The position numbers and the translations under genes were made by a program. DNA of 32,346 bases from an uncultured Lachnospiraceae bacterium (lineage in GTDB: Bacteria > Bacillota > Clostridia > Lachnospirales > Lachnospiraceae): contig CANQGL010000022.1 of the NCBI GenBank assembly GCA_947623185.1, forward strand, positions 1 through 32,346, in the 5' to 3' direction. Shown in pieces: positions 22,127 to 30,663 of this stretch. Position 1 is the stretch's first letter. Each line of letters begins with the position of its first letter. The notes beneath the pieces were generated by a model, which did not search any database, was not told the DNA's origin, and saw only the letters and a program-made list of their open reading frames with translations.

Positions 22127-23410
22127 ATGGACTTATTAAAACAATATAAAGAATTCGGAATTTCCGAGGAAGTGCTGAAATTTGCCGGCGAGGTGGAACG
22201 GTCTCTCCTTGAACGGTTCGAGGCGATCGACAGGACGGCCGAGTACAATCAGCTCAAGGTGATAAAAGCCATGCAGGAGGCCCGCGTCTCCGATATCCAC
22301 TTTGCCGGGACGACCGGCTACGGCTACAACGATATCGGAAGAGATACGCTGGAGACCGTTTACGCGAAGGCGTTTCACGGCGAGGACGCGCTCGTGCGCC
22401 CGCAGCTGATATCCGGCACCCACGCGCTGACCGTCGCGCTGTCCGGGAATCTCAGACCGGGCGACGAGATCCTGTCGCCGGTGGGGAAACCGTACGATAC
22501 GCTGGAAGAGGTGATCGGGATCCGCGATTCGGTCGGATCGCTTAAGGAATTCGGCATCGGTTACCGGCAGGTCGATCTTCTGCCGGACGGAAGTTTTGAC
22601 TACGAAAACATCCGAAAGGCGATCAACAGCCGCACAAAGCTGGCGGAGATCCAGCGATCGAAGGGCTACGCGACGCGCCCGACGCTTTCCGTGGAAAAGA
22701 TCGGCGAACTGATCGCGTTCATCAAATCGGTCAAGCCGGACGTGATCTGCATGGTCGACAACTGCTACGGCGAATTCGTCGAGACCGTTGAGCCGACCGA
22801 CGTCGGAGCGGATATGATCGTCGGGTCGCTGATCAAAAACCCGGGCGGCGGACTGGCCCCGATCGGCGGCTATATCGTGGGGCGCGCCGACTGCATCGAG
22901 CGGTCCGCGTACCGCCTTACGGCTCCCGGGCTCGGGAAAGAGGTGGGAGCGAGTCTCGGCGTCAGCCAGCCGATGTACCAGGGACTGTTCCTTGCGCCGA
23001 CCGTCGTTGCGGGGGCGTTAAAAGGAGCGGTCTTTGCGGCGAACGTTTACGAGAGACTGGGTTTTGCGGTCGTGCCGGACGGCAGAGAGAGCCGTCACGA
23101 TATCATCCAGTCGATCACGTTCGGAACGCCGGAGGGCGTGATCCGGTTCTGCGAGGGGATCCAGGCCGCCGCGCCGGTGGACAGCTTCGTGACGCCGGAA
23201 CCGTGGGCGATGCCGGGCTACGATTCGGACGTGATCATGGCCGCGGGCGCATTCATCCAGGGCGCTTCGATCGAGCTGTCCGCGGACGCGCCGATCAAAC
23301 CGCCGTACGCCGTCTATTTCCAGGGCGGCCTTACCTGGTACCACGCGAAGCTCGGCATTTTAAAGTCCCTGCAGAATCTGATCGACGGCGGCCTCGCGAA
23401 ACTGCCCTGA
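22127..23410 (+). CDS. PLP-dependent enzyme, methionine gamma-lyase-like (aluminium-resistance) family
   Basis: A 427-residue fold-type I pyridoxal-phosphate enzyme of the family once called aluminium resistance protein. The likely PLP lysine is K237 in MIVGSLIKNPGGGLAPIGGY, preceded by the cofactor-binding Asp in DVICMVDNCYGEF. Other family stretches are the opening EVERSLLERFEAIDRTAEYN, HFAGTTGYGYNDIGRDTLET, RPQLISGTHALTVALSGNLR and PGDEILSPVGKPYDTLEEVI. Its reaction is not established by sequence; carbon-sulfur lyase activity is inferred from relatives. ATG 22127 has GGCGGAG 8 nt upstream; an upstream in-frame GTG at 22082 lies in the probable -10 region (TATACT 22086-22091) and is rejected. 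HAD phosphatase follows after 49 nt. Confidence 0.9.
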   Translation: MDLLKQYKEFGISEEVLKFAGEVERSLLERFEAIDRTAEYNQLKVIKAMQEARVSDIHFAGTTGYGYNDIGRDTLETVYAKAFHGEDALVRPQLISGTHALTVALSGNLRPGDEILSPVGKPYDTLEEVIGIRDSVGSLKEFGIGYRQVDLLPDGSFDYENIRKAINSRTKLAEIQRSKGYATRPTLSVEKIGELIAFIKSVKPDVICMVDNCYGEFVETVEPTDVGADMIVGSLIKNPGGGLAPIGGYIVGRADCIERSAYRLTAPGLGKEVGASLGVSQPMYQGLFLAPTVVAGALKGAVFAANVYERLGFAVVPDGRESRHDIIQSITFGTPEGVIRFCEGIQAAAPVDSFVTPEPWAMPGYDSDVIMAAGAFIQGASIELSADAPIKPPYAVYFQGGLTWYHAKLGILKSLQNLIDGGLAKLP

Positions 23411-23459
23411 CGGCGGAGGCGGGCCTGCATATACTTTACGGACAGGAAAGGCGGCAATC

Positions 23460-24269
23460 ATGGACAGGAGAAAACTGCTAAAGGAGACCGGACTTTTTGT
23501 GCTTGATCTGGATGGCACGTTTTATCTGGACGCGCAGATCCTGGACGGCTCCCTGGAATTTTTAAGACAGGTCGAACGGCTGGGGAAACGGTTCGTATTC
23601 TTTACGAACAATTCCTCGAAATCGCCGAAGACTTATATCGACAAGCTGGCAAAGATGGACTGCTTCATCACGCGCAGCCAGATCATCACTTCGGGTGACG
23701 TGATGATCCGCTATCTGAAACGGTTTTATCCGGATAAAAGCGTATATCTGATGGGGACTCCCGATCTGGAGGCAAATTTCCTCGAACAGGGGATCCGGCT
23801 CACGCAGAGCAAACCCGAGGTCCAGCCGGACGTCGTGGTGATCGGCTTTGACATGACGCTCACCTATGAAAAGCTGACGCGCGCGTGCACCTACATCCGC
23901 AACGGCGCAGTCTATCTGGCGACGCATCTCGACATCAACTGCCCGACGGGGGACGGTTTTATCCCCGACTGCGGGGCGATGTGCGCGGCGATCTCGCTCT
24001 CGACCGCGAAACAGCCGAAGTTCGTCGGCAAACCGTTTAGGGAGACGGTCGACATGGTGCTGGAGATGACCGGGGAGGAGCGCGAACGGGTGACATTCGT
24101 GGGCGACCGCCTGTATACGGATGTAAAGACCGGGGTGGACAACGGCGCAAGAGGCGTTCTGGTCCTGACCGGGGAGACGAAGATGGAAGATCTTCCGGGC
24201 TCCGATACGGTCCCCGACGCGGTGTTTACGGGCTTAAAGGAAATGGGCGAGATGCTGTCCGAAATGTAG
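23460..24269 (+). CDS. HAD-superfamily IIA sugar/nucleotide phosphatase, NagD-like
   Basis: A 269-residue cytosolic phosphatase. Motif I is LDLDGT with nucleophile Asp16 and acid Asp18; motif II is FFTNNSS (about 47-53). A IIA-type cap domain follows (about 80-200, with VVVIGFDMTLTYEKLTRACT and THLDINCPTGDGFIPDCGAM). The motif III Lys is in KFVGKPF and motif IV is FVGDRLYTDVKTG. Length and order are those of NagD/PGP-like enzymes, which remove phosphate from sugar phosphates, nucleotides or glycolytic side products. AGGAAAGG precedes ATG 23460. Probably co-transcribed with the PLP enzyme upstream and the NlpC-like gene 28 nt downstream; no terminator is seen between them. Exact substrate unknown. 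Confidence 0.92.
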   Translation: MDRRKLLKETGLFVLDLDGTFYLDAQILDGSLEFLRQVERLGKRFVFFTNNSSKSPKTYIDKLAKMDCFITRSQIITSGDVMIRYLKRFYPDKSVYLMGTPDLEANFLEQGIRLTQSKPEVQPDVVVIGFDMTLTYEKLTRACTYIRNGAVYLATHLDINCPTGDGFIPDCGAMCAAISLSTAKQPKFVGKPFRETVDMVLEMTGEERERVTFVGDRLYTDVKTGVDNGARGVLVLTGETKMEDLPGSDTVPDAVFTGLKEMGEMLSEM

Positions 24270-24297
24270 GAGCTGCAGACAGGAAAGGGGAAAACAA

Positions 24298-25764
24298 ATG
24301 GAACAGAAAAAATCAAAGAAGAAAAGAAGAGCGGTATCTGTTTTACTGGCTCTGTCCATGCTGCTGATCCCGGCCGTTCCTGCGTTCGCATCAACGCCGG
24401 ATGCGCCCGAATCCATAAAGCATGCCGTCTATCTGGGCATACAGGACTACGGCGCCGTGAACGACAAGGACCCCGGTCTGGCGAGTTTTGTGCATAAGTT
24501 CTTTGTGGACGGCGAGATCCGTTCCTATATCGTCGCTACCGGCGAGAACGAACTCTATGCGCTCCAGAATATCCTGAACGAGGGATACGTCTATGACATC
24601 ACCGTCGAAAACGGCGTCGTCACAGGGGTCAGCGCCTCTAAGGCCACCGTCGAGGGCAGGGTGACGAAACTCTCTCCCGACGGCGTCACGGTGAAACCCA
24701 TGAACGGCAAGAGGAGCAGGACCCTCCCCAACATCAGCGCGGTCTATGAGATCGACGTCTCCGTGGGAGAGACCGCGGCGGTGAAAATAGAGGAAAGCGA
24801 CATTTCGCTGGGCGATACCGTCAAAGTCTATGATGGCGTCGTGTATCGGACTTTCGTGGCCAGGACCTACACGCCGCCCGTAAAAGGCACGCCCGGGGTC
24901 AAAACGATCAAGAGCTTCCTGTCCAACGCCGCATCCGGCGCGGGCACCGCGCTGTACATCTACGGCGGCGGATGGGTCTGGCAGGACGAGACGGTCGAGG
25001 GCTCCGAGAAATGGTCGAATAAGCAGACTTTAACGATCGGTATTCCTCAGACCTGGATCGATTTCTTCCAGAGCCAGGACGAAAATTTCGTATACCGGAA
25101 CGACGACGACCTCATCCACGATTATTACTCGGTCCGGAACAATTACAATCAGTACGGCTACTGCGGCGTCGACTGTTCGGCCTTCGTCGGATGGAGCGTA
25201 TACAACACGCTGAACACGAGATCCGGAGAAGAAGACCGGCCCTATTACGCGGGCAAATCCCGCACCCGGGCCTATTACCTGGAAAAGAATAACTTCGGGA
25301 CGATCGACAATACTTACGCCTCCACGGCGGACTTTAAACCCGGCGATGTGTTCAGCATGAGCGGCCATGTCTGGATCTGCCTGGGGACCTGCGAGGACGA
25401 CAGCATGGTGATCCTGCACTCCACGCCCTCCGCGAACAAGATCAACGGCAAGGGCGGCGGCGGAGCCCAGATCGCCAGCGTAGGAAAGGAAGGCTGCGAG
25501 GCCCAGAAGCTGGCGCGGTACTACATGGAGAAGTATTACCCGGCGTGGTGGAAGCTGTATACCCCGGTCAACAACTCCTTCGAGTCCTACACCGACCGGG
25601 GAAGCAACGGCTCCGGCAAATTCTCCTGGAATATCCTGGAAAGCGAGGACATGTACAGCGAGGACCACAGAGGGCTGGCCGATCCCGACGGCTATCTGAA
25701 CATGTCCGCGGGAGAGATCCTTGCCGACATGTTCGACGAGACCGCAGAGGTCTTCGGGACCTGA
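24298..25764 (+). CDS. Secreted NlpC/P60-like cysteine hydrolase
   Basis: A 488-residue exported protein. A basic N-terminus and signal peptide (about 1-34, cut after AFAS or nearby) lead to two strand-rich regions (about 40-200), one containing ENGVVTGVSASKATVEGRVT. The catalytic-looking part is at about 288-400: Cys293 in YGYCGVDCSAFVGWSVYNTL, then FKPGDVFSMSGHVWICLG with His357, and VILHSTPSANK. The C-x-x-F ... PGD ... GHV order matches NlpC/P60 and CHAP-like peptidoglycan hydrolases. Spacing is longer than usual and the acidic third residue is unclear. A C-terminal domain of about 90 residues (WWKLYTPVNNSFESYTDRGS) is unrecognised. GGAAAGGGG precedes ATG 24298. Likely acts on cell wall outside the membrane. 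Confidence 0.8.
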   Translation: MEQKKSKKKRRAVSVLLALSMLLIPAVPAFASTPDAPESIKHAVYLGIQDYGAVNDKDPGLASFVHKFFVDGEIRSYIVATGENELYALQNILNEGYVYDITVENGVVTGVSASKATVEGRVTKLSPDGVTVKPMNGKRSRTLPNISAVYEIDVSVGETAAVKIEESDISLGDTVKVYDGVVYRTFVARTYTPPVKGTPGVKTIKSFLSNAASGAGTALYIYGGGWVWQDETVEGSEKWSNKQTLTIGIPQTWIDFFQSQDENFVYRNDDDLIHDYYSVRNNYNQYGYCGVDCSAFVGWSVYNTLNTRSGEEDRPYYAGKSRTRAYYLEKNNFGTIDNTYASTADFKPGDVFSMSGHVWICLGTCEDDSMVILHSTPSANKINGKGGGGAQIASVGKEGCEAQKLARYYMEKYYPAWWKLYTPVNNSFESYTDRGSNGSGKFSWNILESEDMYSEDHRGLADPDGYLNMSAGEILADMFDETAEVFGT

Positions 25765-25812
25765 ACGATGCGTCGCCGGCAGCGGATGAAACGGGATTTT
25801 TGCCGAAAAACA

Positions 25813-25840
25813 TTGACAAGTTCGGGATTTATGCTATAAT
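25813..25840 (+). promoter_or_regulatory. sigma-A promoter of the liv operon
   Basis: Consensus TTGACA (25813-25818), 16-bp spacer, consensus TATAAT (25835-25840), with TG one base upstream of the -10 box (extended -10). About 50 bp before livK; one of the strongest promoters in the window. Confidence 0.92.
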
Positions 25841-25889
25841 ATTTTCAACTTTTTTGCTTTATTACTTTAAATCCCAGGAGGAGAAAATT

Positions 25890-27104
25890 ATGAAAAAGTT
25901 AATCAGTGTCGGCCTGGCGGCTGCCATGGCCTTCTCCCTGACCGCATGCGGCGGCGGGAGCACAAGCGAGACGACCGCGGCAGCGACGACGGCAGCGGCG
26001 GCAGAAGCGGCAAAGGATGACGCCGCAGAAGCGACCGCGGAAGGCGGCGTATTGAAGATCGGCGTGATCGGACCGTATACCGGCGCGGCGGCCGAGTACG
26101 GACTTGGCGTCCGCAACGCTGCGGAACTGGCTGCGAATGAGATCAACGCGGCCGGCGGCATCGGCGACGGCATCATGATCGAGCTGAACGCGCAGGACGA
26201 CGAGCACGATCCGCAGAAGTCGGTAAACGCTTACAACACCTTAAAGGACTGGGGCGCACAGATGATCATCGGCTCCGTCACTTCCGCTCCGTGTATCGCG
26301 GTAGCGGCCGAGACCAAGGCCGATAACATGTTCCAGATCACCCCGTCCGGTTCCGCGGTAGAGTGCGTTGCCAACGACAACGCGTTCCGCGTCTGCTTCG
26401 CCGATCCGGATCAGGGCCGTGTTGCCGCCGAATATATCGGATCTCACGAGCTGGCCCAGAAGGTCGGCATCATCTATGACAGCTCCACCGATTACTCCAC
26501 CGGTATCCGTGAGGCGTTCGTAAACGAGGCCGCGAACCAGAATTTTGAGATCGTCGCCGAGGAGGCGTTCACCGCCGATACCGCGACCGATTTCTCCGTA
26601 CAGATCGACAAGATGAGAGAAGCCGGCGCAGAGCTGGTATTCCTTCCGTTCTACTACACCGAGGCTTCCATCGTTCTGAAACAGGCTGCCGACCGTGAGT
26701 ACGCGCCGATCTTCTTCGGCGTCGACGGTATGGACGGTATCCTGGGCGTCGAGAACTTCGACACCTCCCTGGCCGAGGGCGTTATGCTCCTGACTCCATT
26801 CTCCGCGACCGACGAGAACAGCAAGGACTTCACCGACGCTTATGTGGCGGCTTACGGTTCGACTCCGAACCAGTTTGCGGCAGACGCCTACGACGCGGTC
26901 TACGCGATCAAGGCGGCCGTCGAGAAAGCCGGCGTCACTCCGGATATGTCCGTATCCGATATCTGTGAGGCGATGAAGACCGCCATGACCGAGATCACGA
27001 TCGACGGTCTGACCGGTTCCGGAATGACCTGGAACGCGGCCGGCGAGCCGAACAAGGAGCCGAAGGCGGCCATGATCGTCGACGGCGCTTATGTGATGCA
27101 GTAA
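25890..27104 (+). CDS. livK: Branched-chain amino-acid ABC transporter, substrate-binding lipoprotein
   Basis: A 404-residue type I periplasmic-binding-fold protein tethered to the membrane. The lipoprotein signal is MKKLISVGLAAAMAFSLTAC with the lipobox LTAC, Cys20 being the modified residue. An Ala/Thr/Glu-rich linker (about 24-50) follows. The mature fold starts at LKIGVIGPYTGAAAEYGLGV and shows NAAELAANEINAAGGIGDGI, DDEHDPQKSVNAYNTL, PCIAVAAETKADNMFQITPS and VGIIYDSSTDYSTGIREAFV, the Leu/Ile/Val-binding pattern. AGGAGGAG lies before ATG 25890; the reading frame extends far upstream into the previous gene but that part is not a protein of this family. First gene of livKHMGF. Confidence 0.95.
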   Translation: MKKLISVGLAAAMAFSLTACGGGSTSETTAAATTAAAAEAAKDDAAEATAEGGVLKIGVIGPYTGAAAEYGLGVRNAAELAANEINAAGGIGDGIMIELNAQDDEHDPQKSVNAYNTLKDWGAQMIIGSVTSAPCIAVAAETKADNMFQITPSGSAVECVANDNAFRVCFADPDQGRVAAEYIGSHELAQKVGIIYDSSTDYSTGIREAFVNEAANQNFEIVAEEAFTADTATDFSVQIDKMREAGAELVFLPFYYTEASIVLKQAADREYAPIFFGVDGMDGILGVENFDTSLAEGVMLLTPFSATDENSKDFTDAYVAAYGSTPNQFAADAYDAVYAIKAAVEKAGVTPDMSVSDICEAMKTAMTEITIDGLTGSGMTWNAAGEPNKEPKAAMIVDGAYVMQ

Positions 27105-27115
27105 AGAAAAGGTCC

Positions 27116-27148
27116 AGCGGGGGACGTCGTACGGGCGTCCCCTGCTTT
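27116..27148 (+). terminator. Attenuating hairpin between livK and livH
   Basis: AGCGGGGGACG (27116-27126) pairs with CGTCCCCTGCT (27136-27146) with one G-U pair, followed only by TTTA. Probably a leaky terminator or an RNA-stability stem, letting the binding protein be made in excess over the membrane parts. Confidence 0.7.
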
Positions 27149-27171
27149 ACTTGTAAGAGGAGAGGGGACTC

Positions 27172-28053
27172 ATGAGTTTTCTGACATACCTGATCAACGG
27201 GATCAGCCTCGGCAGCATTTATGCGATCATTGCCCTGGGATACACCATGGTCTACGGGATCGCGCGGATGCTAAATTTTGCGCACGGCGACATCATCATG
27301 GTGGGCGCGTTCGCCGTATTCACCGCGGTCAGCACGCTCGGCATGCCGCCTTTTATCGGCCTGATCGCGGCGATCGCGATCTGCACGGCGCTCGGCCTTA
27401 CCATCGAATTTGTGGCGTACCGGCCACTGCGCGGGGCGACGTCGCTGGCCGTCCTCATCACGGCGATCGGGGTCAGTTATCTGCTCCAGAATCTTGCGCT
27501 GCTGATCTTCGGTTCCAACACGCGCCAGTTCACTTCGATCGTTACGCTGCCGAACCTGAAGCTGGCCGGAGGAAAGATGACGGTCTCCAGCGTGACGATC
27601 GTCACGATCGTGTGCTGCATCGTCATTATGATCGCCCTGACCTCCTTTATCAACCATACAAAGACCGGACAGGCCATGCTGGCCGTATCCGAGGACCGCG
27701 GCGCGGCGACGCTCATGGGGATCAACGTGAACAGGACCATCGCGGTCACGTTTGCGATCGGCTCGGCGCTGGCGGCGGTGGCGGGCGCGCTCCTGTGCTC
27801 GATGTACCCGTCCCTCACGCCCTACACCGGCTCGATGCCCGGCATCAAAGCGTTTACCGCGGCGGTGTTCGGCGGGATCGGATCGATCCCCGGCGCGCTG
27901 ATCGGCGGACTGATCCTCGGGGTAGTGGAGAACCTGTCCAAAGCGTATATTTCTTCCCAGCTGTCGGATGCGATCGTGTTCTCTCTGCTTATCATCATCC
28001 TTCTTGTGAGGCCGACCGGTATCCTTGGCAAGAAGATCCAGGAGAAAGTGTAG
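27172..28053 (+). CDS. livH: Branched-chain amino-acid ABC transporter, permease LivH
   Basis: A 293-residue membrane permease with about eight helices. It has the family opening (YLINGISLGSIYAIIALGYT, MVYGIARMLNFAHGDIIMVG), LRGATSLAVLITAIGVSYLL, SEDRGAATLMGINVNRTIAV (cytosolic coupling loop to the ATPases) and the C-terminal GIKAFTAAVFGGIGSIPGAL. It pairs with LivM to form the channel. GAGGAGAGGGG lies just before ATG 27172. LivM begins 10 nt downstream. Confidence 0.95.
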   Translation: MSFLTYLINGISLGSIYAIIALGYTMVYGIARMLNFAHGDIIMVGAFAVFTAVSTLGMPPFIGLIAAIAICTALGLTIEFVAYRPLRGATSLAVLITAIGVSYLLQNLALLIFGSNTRQFTSIVTLPNLKLAGGKMTVSSVTIVTIVCCIVIMIALTSFINHTKTGQAMLAVSEDRGAATLMGINVNRTIAVTFAIGSALAAVAGALLCSMYPSLTPYTGSMPGIKAFTAAVFGGIGSIPGALIGGLILGVVENLSKAYISSQLSDAIVFSLLIIILLVRPTGILGKKIQEKV

Positions 28054-28063
28054 GTGGCGCGGT

Positions 28064-29128
28064 ATGGAAAAAAAGAAGGAACGAATGCGGTGCGCCGTCA
28101 CATACGCGATGGTCATCCTGTTTTATATCATTGCTGAGGGTCTGATCATGACCGGCCACATCTCCAGCCTGATGAAGGGGCTCCTGGTGCCGGTCTGTTA
28201 CTATGCGATCCTGGCGGTATCCCTAAACCTTACGGTCGGCATCCTCGGGGAACTCAGCCTCGGGCACGCCGGATTCATGTGTATCGGCGCGTTTTCCGGT
28301 GCGTTCTTTACCCAGTGTACGGAGAATGCGATCCCGAGCGTAGGGCTCCGGTTCTTTCTGGCGCTCGTCATCGGCTCGGCGCTCGCGGGGCTGTTCGGGC
28401 TCCTGATCGGCATCCCGGTCCTGCGCTTAAAGGGCGACTACCTGGCGATCGTGACGCTGGCGTTCGGCGAGATCATCAAGAACCTGATCAACGTTCTGTA
28501 CGTCGGCATGGACTCCGCAGGATTCCATTTTTCGACAAAGGACACGACCTCCCTGAAACTCGCGGAGGGCGGGAAGGTCATCATAAAAGGCGCGCAGGGC
28601 ATCACGGGTACGCCGCGCGCGGCGACGTTTACGGTCGGCATCATCCTGCTTCTGATCACGCTGGTGATCGTACTGAACCTGATCTATTCCCGCGCCGGAC
28701 GCGCGATCATGGCGATCCGCGACAACCGCATCGCGGCGGAATCGATCGGGATCGACGTGACGAAATTCAAGCTGCTGGCGTTCTCGATCTCGGCGGCGCT
28801 TGCGGGCACGGCCGGGGTCCTCTACGGGCACAGCCTTTCGACGCTGGCCGCCACCTCGAAAACGTTCGGCTATAACATGTCGATCATGATTTTGGTATAT
28901 GTGGTCCTCGGCGGCCTCGGGAATATCCGCGGCTCGCTGATCTCAGCAGCGATCCTCACGGTCCTGCCGGAGCTTCTCCGCGGATTCGAGGATTACCGCA
29001 TGCTGATCTACTCGCTCGTCCTGATCCTTCTGATGCTCTTCAACTCCAGCCCGAAGGCCGTGGAGTTCCGCGGGATGCTGATCGAAAGGATCCGGAGAGC
29101 CAAGAAACCGGCGAAGGAGGAAACGTAA
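28064..29128 (+). CDS. livM: Branched-chain amino-acid ABC transporter, permease LivM
   Basis: A 354-residue permease. Characteristic parts are YYAILAVSLNLTVGILGELS, LGHAGFMCIGAFSGAFF, VLRLKGDYLAIVTLAFGEII, the coupling loop AIRDNRIAAESIGIDVTKFK and VYVVLGGLGNIRGSLISAAI. An extra loop of about 30 residues (HFSTKDTTSLKLAEGGKVII) between helices is common in LivM. ATG 28064 (AGGTGG 6 nt upstream) is preferred over an in-frame upstream codon at 28025 that lies within livH. The Lys/Arg-rich C-terminus (IRRAKKPAKEET) ends 1 nt before livG. Confidence 0.94.
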   Translation: MEKKKERMRCAVTYAMVILFYIIAEGLIMTGHISSLMKGLLVPVCYYAILAVSLNLTVGILGELSLGHAGFMCIGAFSGAFFTQCTENAIPSVGLRFFLALVIGSALAGLFGLLIGIPVLRLKGDYLAIVTLAFGEIIKNLINVLYVGMDSAGFHFSTKDTTSLKLAEGGKVIIKGAQGITGTPRAATFTVGIILLLITLVIVLNLIYSRAGRAIMAIRDNRIAAESIGIDVTKFKLLAFSISAALAGTAGVLYGHSLSTLAATSKTFGYNMSIMILVYVVLGGLGNIRGSLISAAILTVLPELLRGFEDYRMLIYSLVLILLMLFNSSPKAVEFRGMLIERIRRAKKPAKEET

Positions 29129-29129
29129 G

Positions 29130-29888
29130 ATGGCTATGCTTGATGTAAAGGGCTTAAGCATCTCCTTCGGAGGACTGCGCGCGGTCGACGATTTCAGCGT
29201 GACGATCGAAAAAGGGCAGCTTTACGGCCTCATCGGTCCGAACGGCGCCGGAAAGACGACGGTCTTCAACCTTCTGACCGGAGTTTACAAACCGGACACG
29301 GGTACGATCCTGCTGGACGGCGACAACATCACCGGAAAGAACACGATCGAGATCAATAAGGAAGGCATCGCCCGCACGTTCCAGAATATCCGCCTGTTTA
29401 AGGACATGAGCGTTCTGGACAACGTAAAGGCGGCGCTCCATCAGCATTATCCCTATTCGACGGTCGAGGGGATCCTGCGCCTTCCGCGCTATTTTAAGCA
29501 GGAGAAGGCGATGGACGAGCGCGCGATGGAGCTCCTGAAGGTCTTCGACCTGGACAACGAGCGCTATTACAAGGCGTCGAACCTGCCGTACGGCAAGCAG
29601 AGAAAGCTGGAGATCGCCAGGGCTCTGGCGACCGAACCGAAGCTGCTCCTTCTGGACGAGCCGGCCGCCGGCATGAACCCGAACGAGACGGCGGAGCTGA
29701 TGGAGACCATCCGGTTCGTGCGCAGCGAGTTCGACATGACGATCCTGCTGATCGAGCACGACATGAAGCTGGTCGCCGGGATCTGCGAGCGGCTGACGGT
29801 GCTGAACTTCGGCCAGATCCTGACCGAAGGGGAAACTTCCGAGGTACTCAACGACAAACGGGTCATCACGGCCTATCTTGGGGAATAG
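29130..29888 (+). CDS. livG: Branched-chain amino-acid ABC transporter, ATPase LivG
   Basis: A 252-residue ATPase. It shows Walker A GPNGAGKTT (about 35-43), the Q-loop region GIARTFQNIRLFKDMSVLDN that marks LivG, a variant signature LPYGKQRKLEIARAL (YGKQ instead of SGGQ, usual in LivG), Walker B LLLLDEPAAGMN and the switch His in LLIEHDM. AAGGAGG precedes ATG 29130, 1 nt after livM. It forms the motor pair with LivF. Confidence 0.96.
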   Translation: MAMLDVKGLSISFGGLRAVDDFSVTIEKGQLYGLIGPNGAGKTTVFNLLTGVYKPDTGTILLDGDNITGKNTIEINKEGIARTFQNIRLFKDMSVLDNVKAALHQHYPYSTVEGILRLPRYFKQEKAMDERAMELLKVFDLDNERYYKASNLPYGKQRKLEIARALATEPKLLLLDEPAAGMNPNETAELMETIRFVRSEFDMTILLIEHDMKLVAGICERLTVLNFGQILTEGETSEVLNDKRVITAYLGE

Positions 29889-29901
29889 GAGGAGAGGACG
29901 C

Positions 29902-30612
29902 ATGGCAATTCTGGAAGTTCATGATCTTTCGGTGTATTACGGCGTGATCCAGGCCATCAAGGGAATCTCCTTTGAGGTGAACCAGGGCGAGATCATCGCG
30001 CTGATCGGCGCGAACGGGGCCGGAAAGACCACCATTTTGCAGACCATCACCGGTCTGATCCCCGCGAAGGGCGGAAAGATCTTTTATGAAGGAACGGATA
30101 TCACGCGGACGCCGGGCCATAAGCTGGTCTCCATGGGGATCGCCCATGTTCCGGAGGGCCGCCGCGTGTTCGCGCAGCTCACCGTCCTGCAGAACCTGAA
30201 ACTGGGCGCTTTTACCCGAAAGGACAAAGACGGGATCGAGGACACCCTAAAGCGCGTGTACGCGCGTTTTCCGCGGCTTAAGGAACGCCAGAACCAGGTC
30301 GCCGGAACGCTTTCCGGCGGCGAACAGCAGATGCTCGCGATGGGAAGGGCCTTAATGAGCCACCCCAGACTGATCGTGATGGATGAACCGTCCATGGGAC
30401 TATCGCCGATCTACGTCAACGAGATCTTCGACATCATCGGAAAGATCAACCGGGACGGGACGACGGTGCTCCTTGTCGAACAGAACGCGAAGAAGGCGCT
30501 CGCGATCGCGAACCGGGCCTATGTGCTGGAGACCGGAAAGATCGTTTTGAGCGGCGACGCGAAGGACCTTATGAACAACGACTCCGTCAAGAAGGCGTAT
30601 TTGAGCGAATAA
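29902..30612 (+). CDS. livF: Branched-chain amino-acid ABC transporter, ATPase LivF
   Basis: A 236-residue ATPase. It shows Walker A GANGAGKTT (about 34-42), the LivF hallmark GIAHVPEGRRVFAQLTVLQN, signature LSGGEQQMLAMGRALMSHPR, Walker B LIVMDEPSMGLSP and the switch region VLLVEQNAKKALAIANRAYV (Gln in place of His, normal for LivF). AGGAGGAG precedes ATG 29902, 13 nt after livG. Last gene of the operon; a hairpin follows its stop and runs up to the spoIVA start codon. Confidence 0.96.
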   Translation: MAILEVHDLSVYYGVIQAIKGISFEVNQGEIIALIGANGAGKTTILQTITGLIPAKGGKIFYEGTDITRTPGHKLVSMGIAHVPEGRRVFAQLTVLQNLKLGAFTRKDKDGIEDTLKRVYARFPRLKERQNQVAGTLSGGEQQMLAMGRALMSHPRLIVMDEPSMGLSPIYVNEIFDIIGKINRDGTTVLLVEQNAKKALAIANRAYVLETGKIVLSGDAKDLMNNDSVKKAYLSE

Positions 30613-30636
30613 ACAAAAATCCCCCCTGCATATACT
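30607..30636 (+). promoter_or_regulatory. Candidate sigma-E promoter of spoIVA
   Basis: GAATAA (30607-30612), 16-bp spacer, CATATACT (30629-30636), close to the mother-cell sigma-E pattern (ATA-type -35 and CATAnAnT -10). Transcription would start near 30643, inside the loop of the overlapping hairpin. spoIVA belongs to the sigma-E regulon in studied spore formers. Confidence 0.6.
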
Positions 30637-30663
30637 GTATCAGCATAGCAAGGGGGTATTTTT
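30615..30663 (+). terminator. Hairpin ending the liv operon and covering the spoIVA ribosome binding site
   Basis: AAAAAT-C-CCCCC-T (30615-30627) pairs with A-GGGGG-T-ATTTTT (30651-30663), with one C-T mismatch after the A/T pairs. The T run ends at the base before the spoIVA ATG. The GGGGG (30652-30656) is also the only ribosome binding site for spoIVA. Confidence 0.75.

Noticed and set aside
25545-25889. Upstream extension of the livK frame
   Set aside because: It overlaps the NlpC-like gene and the liv promoter; the lipoprotein signal sequence starts at 25890 behind AGGAGGAG.
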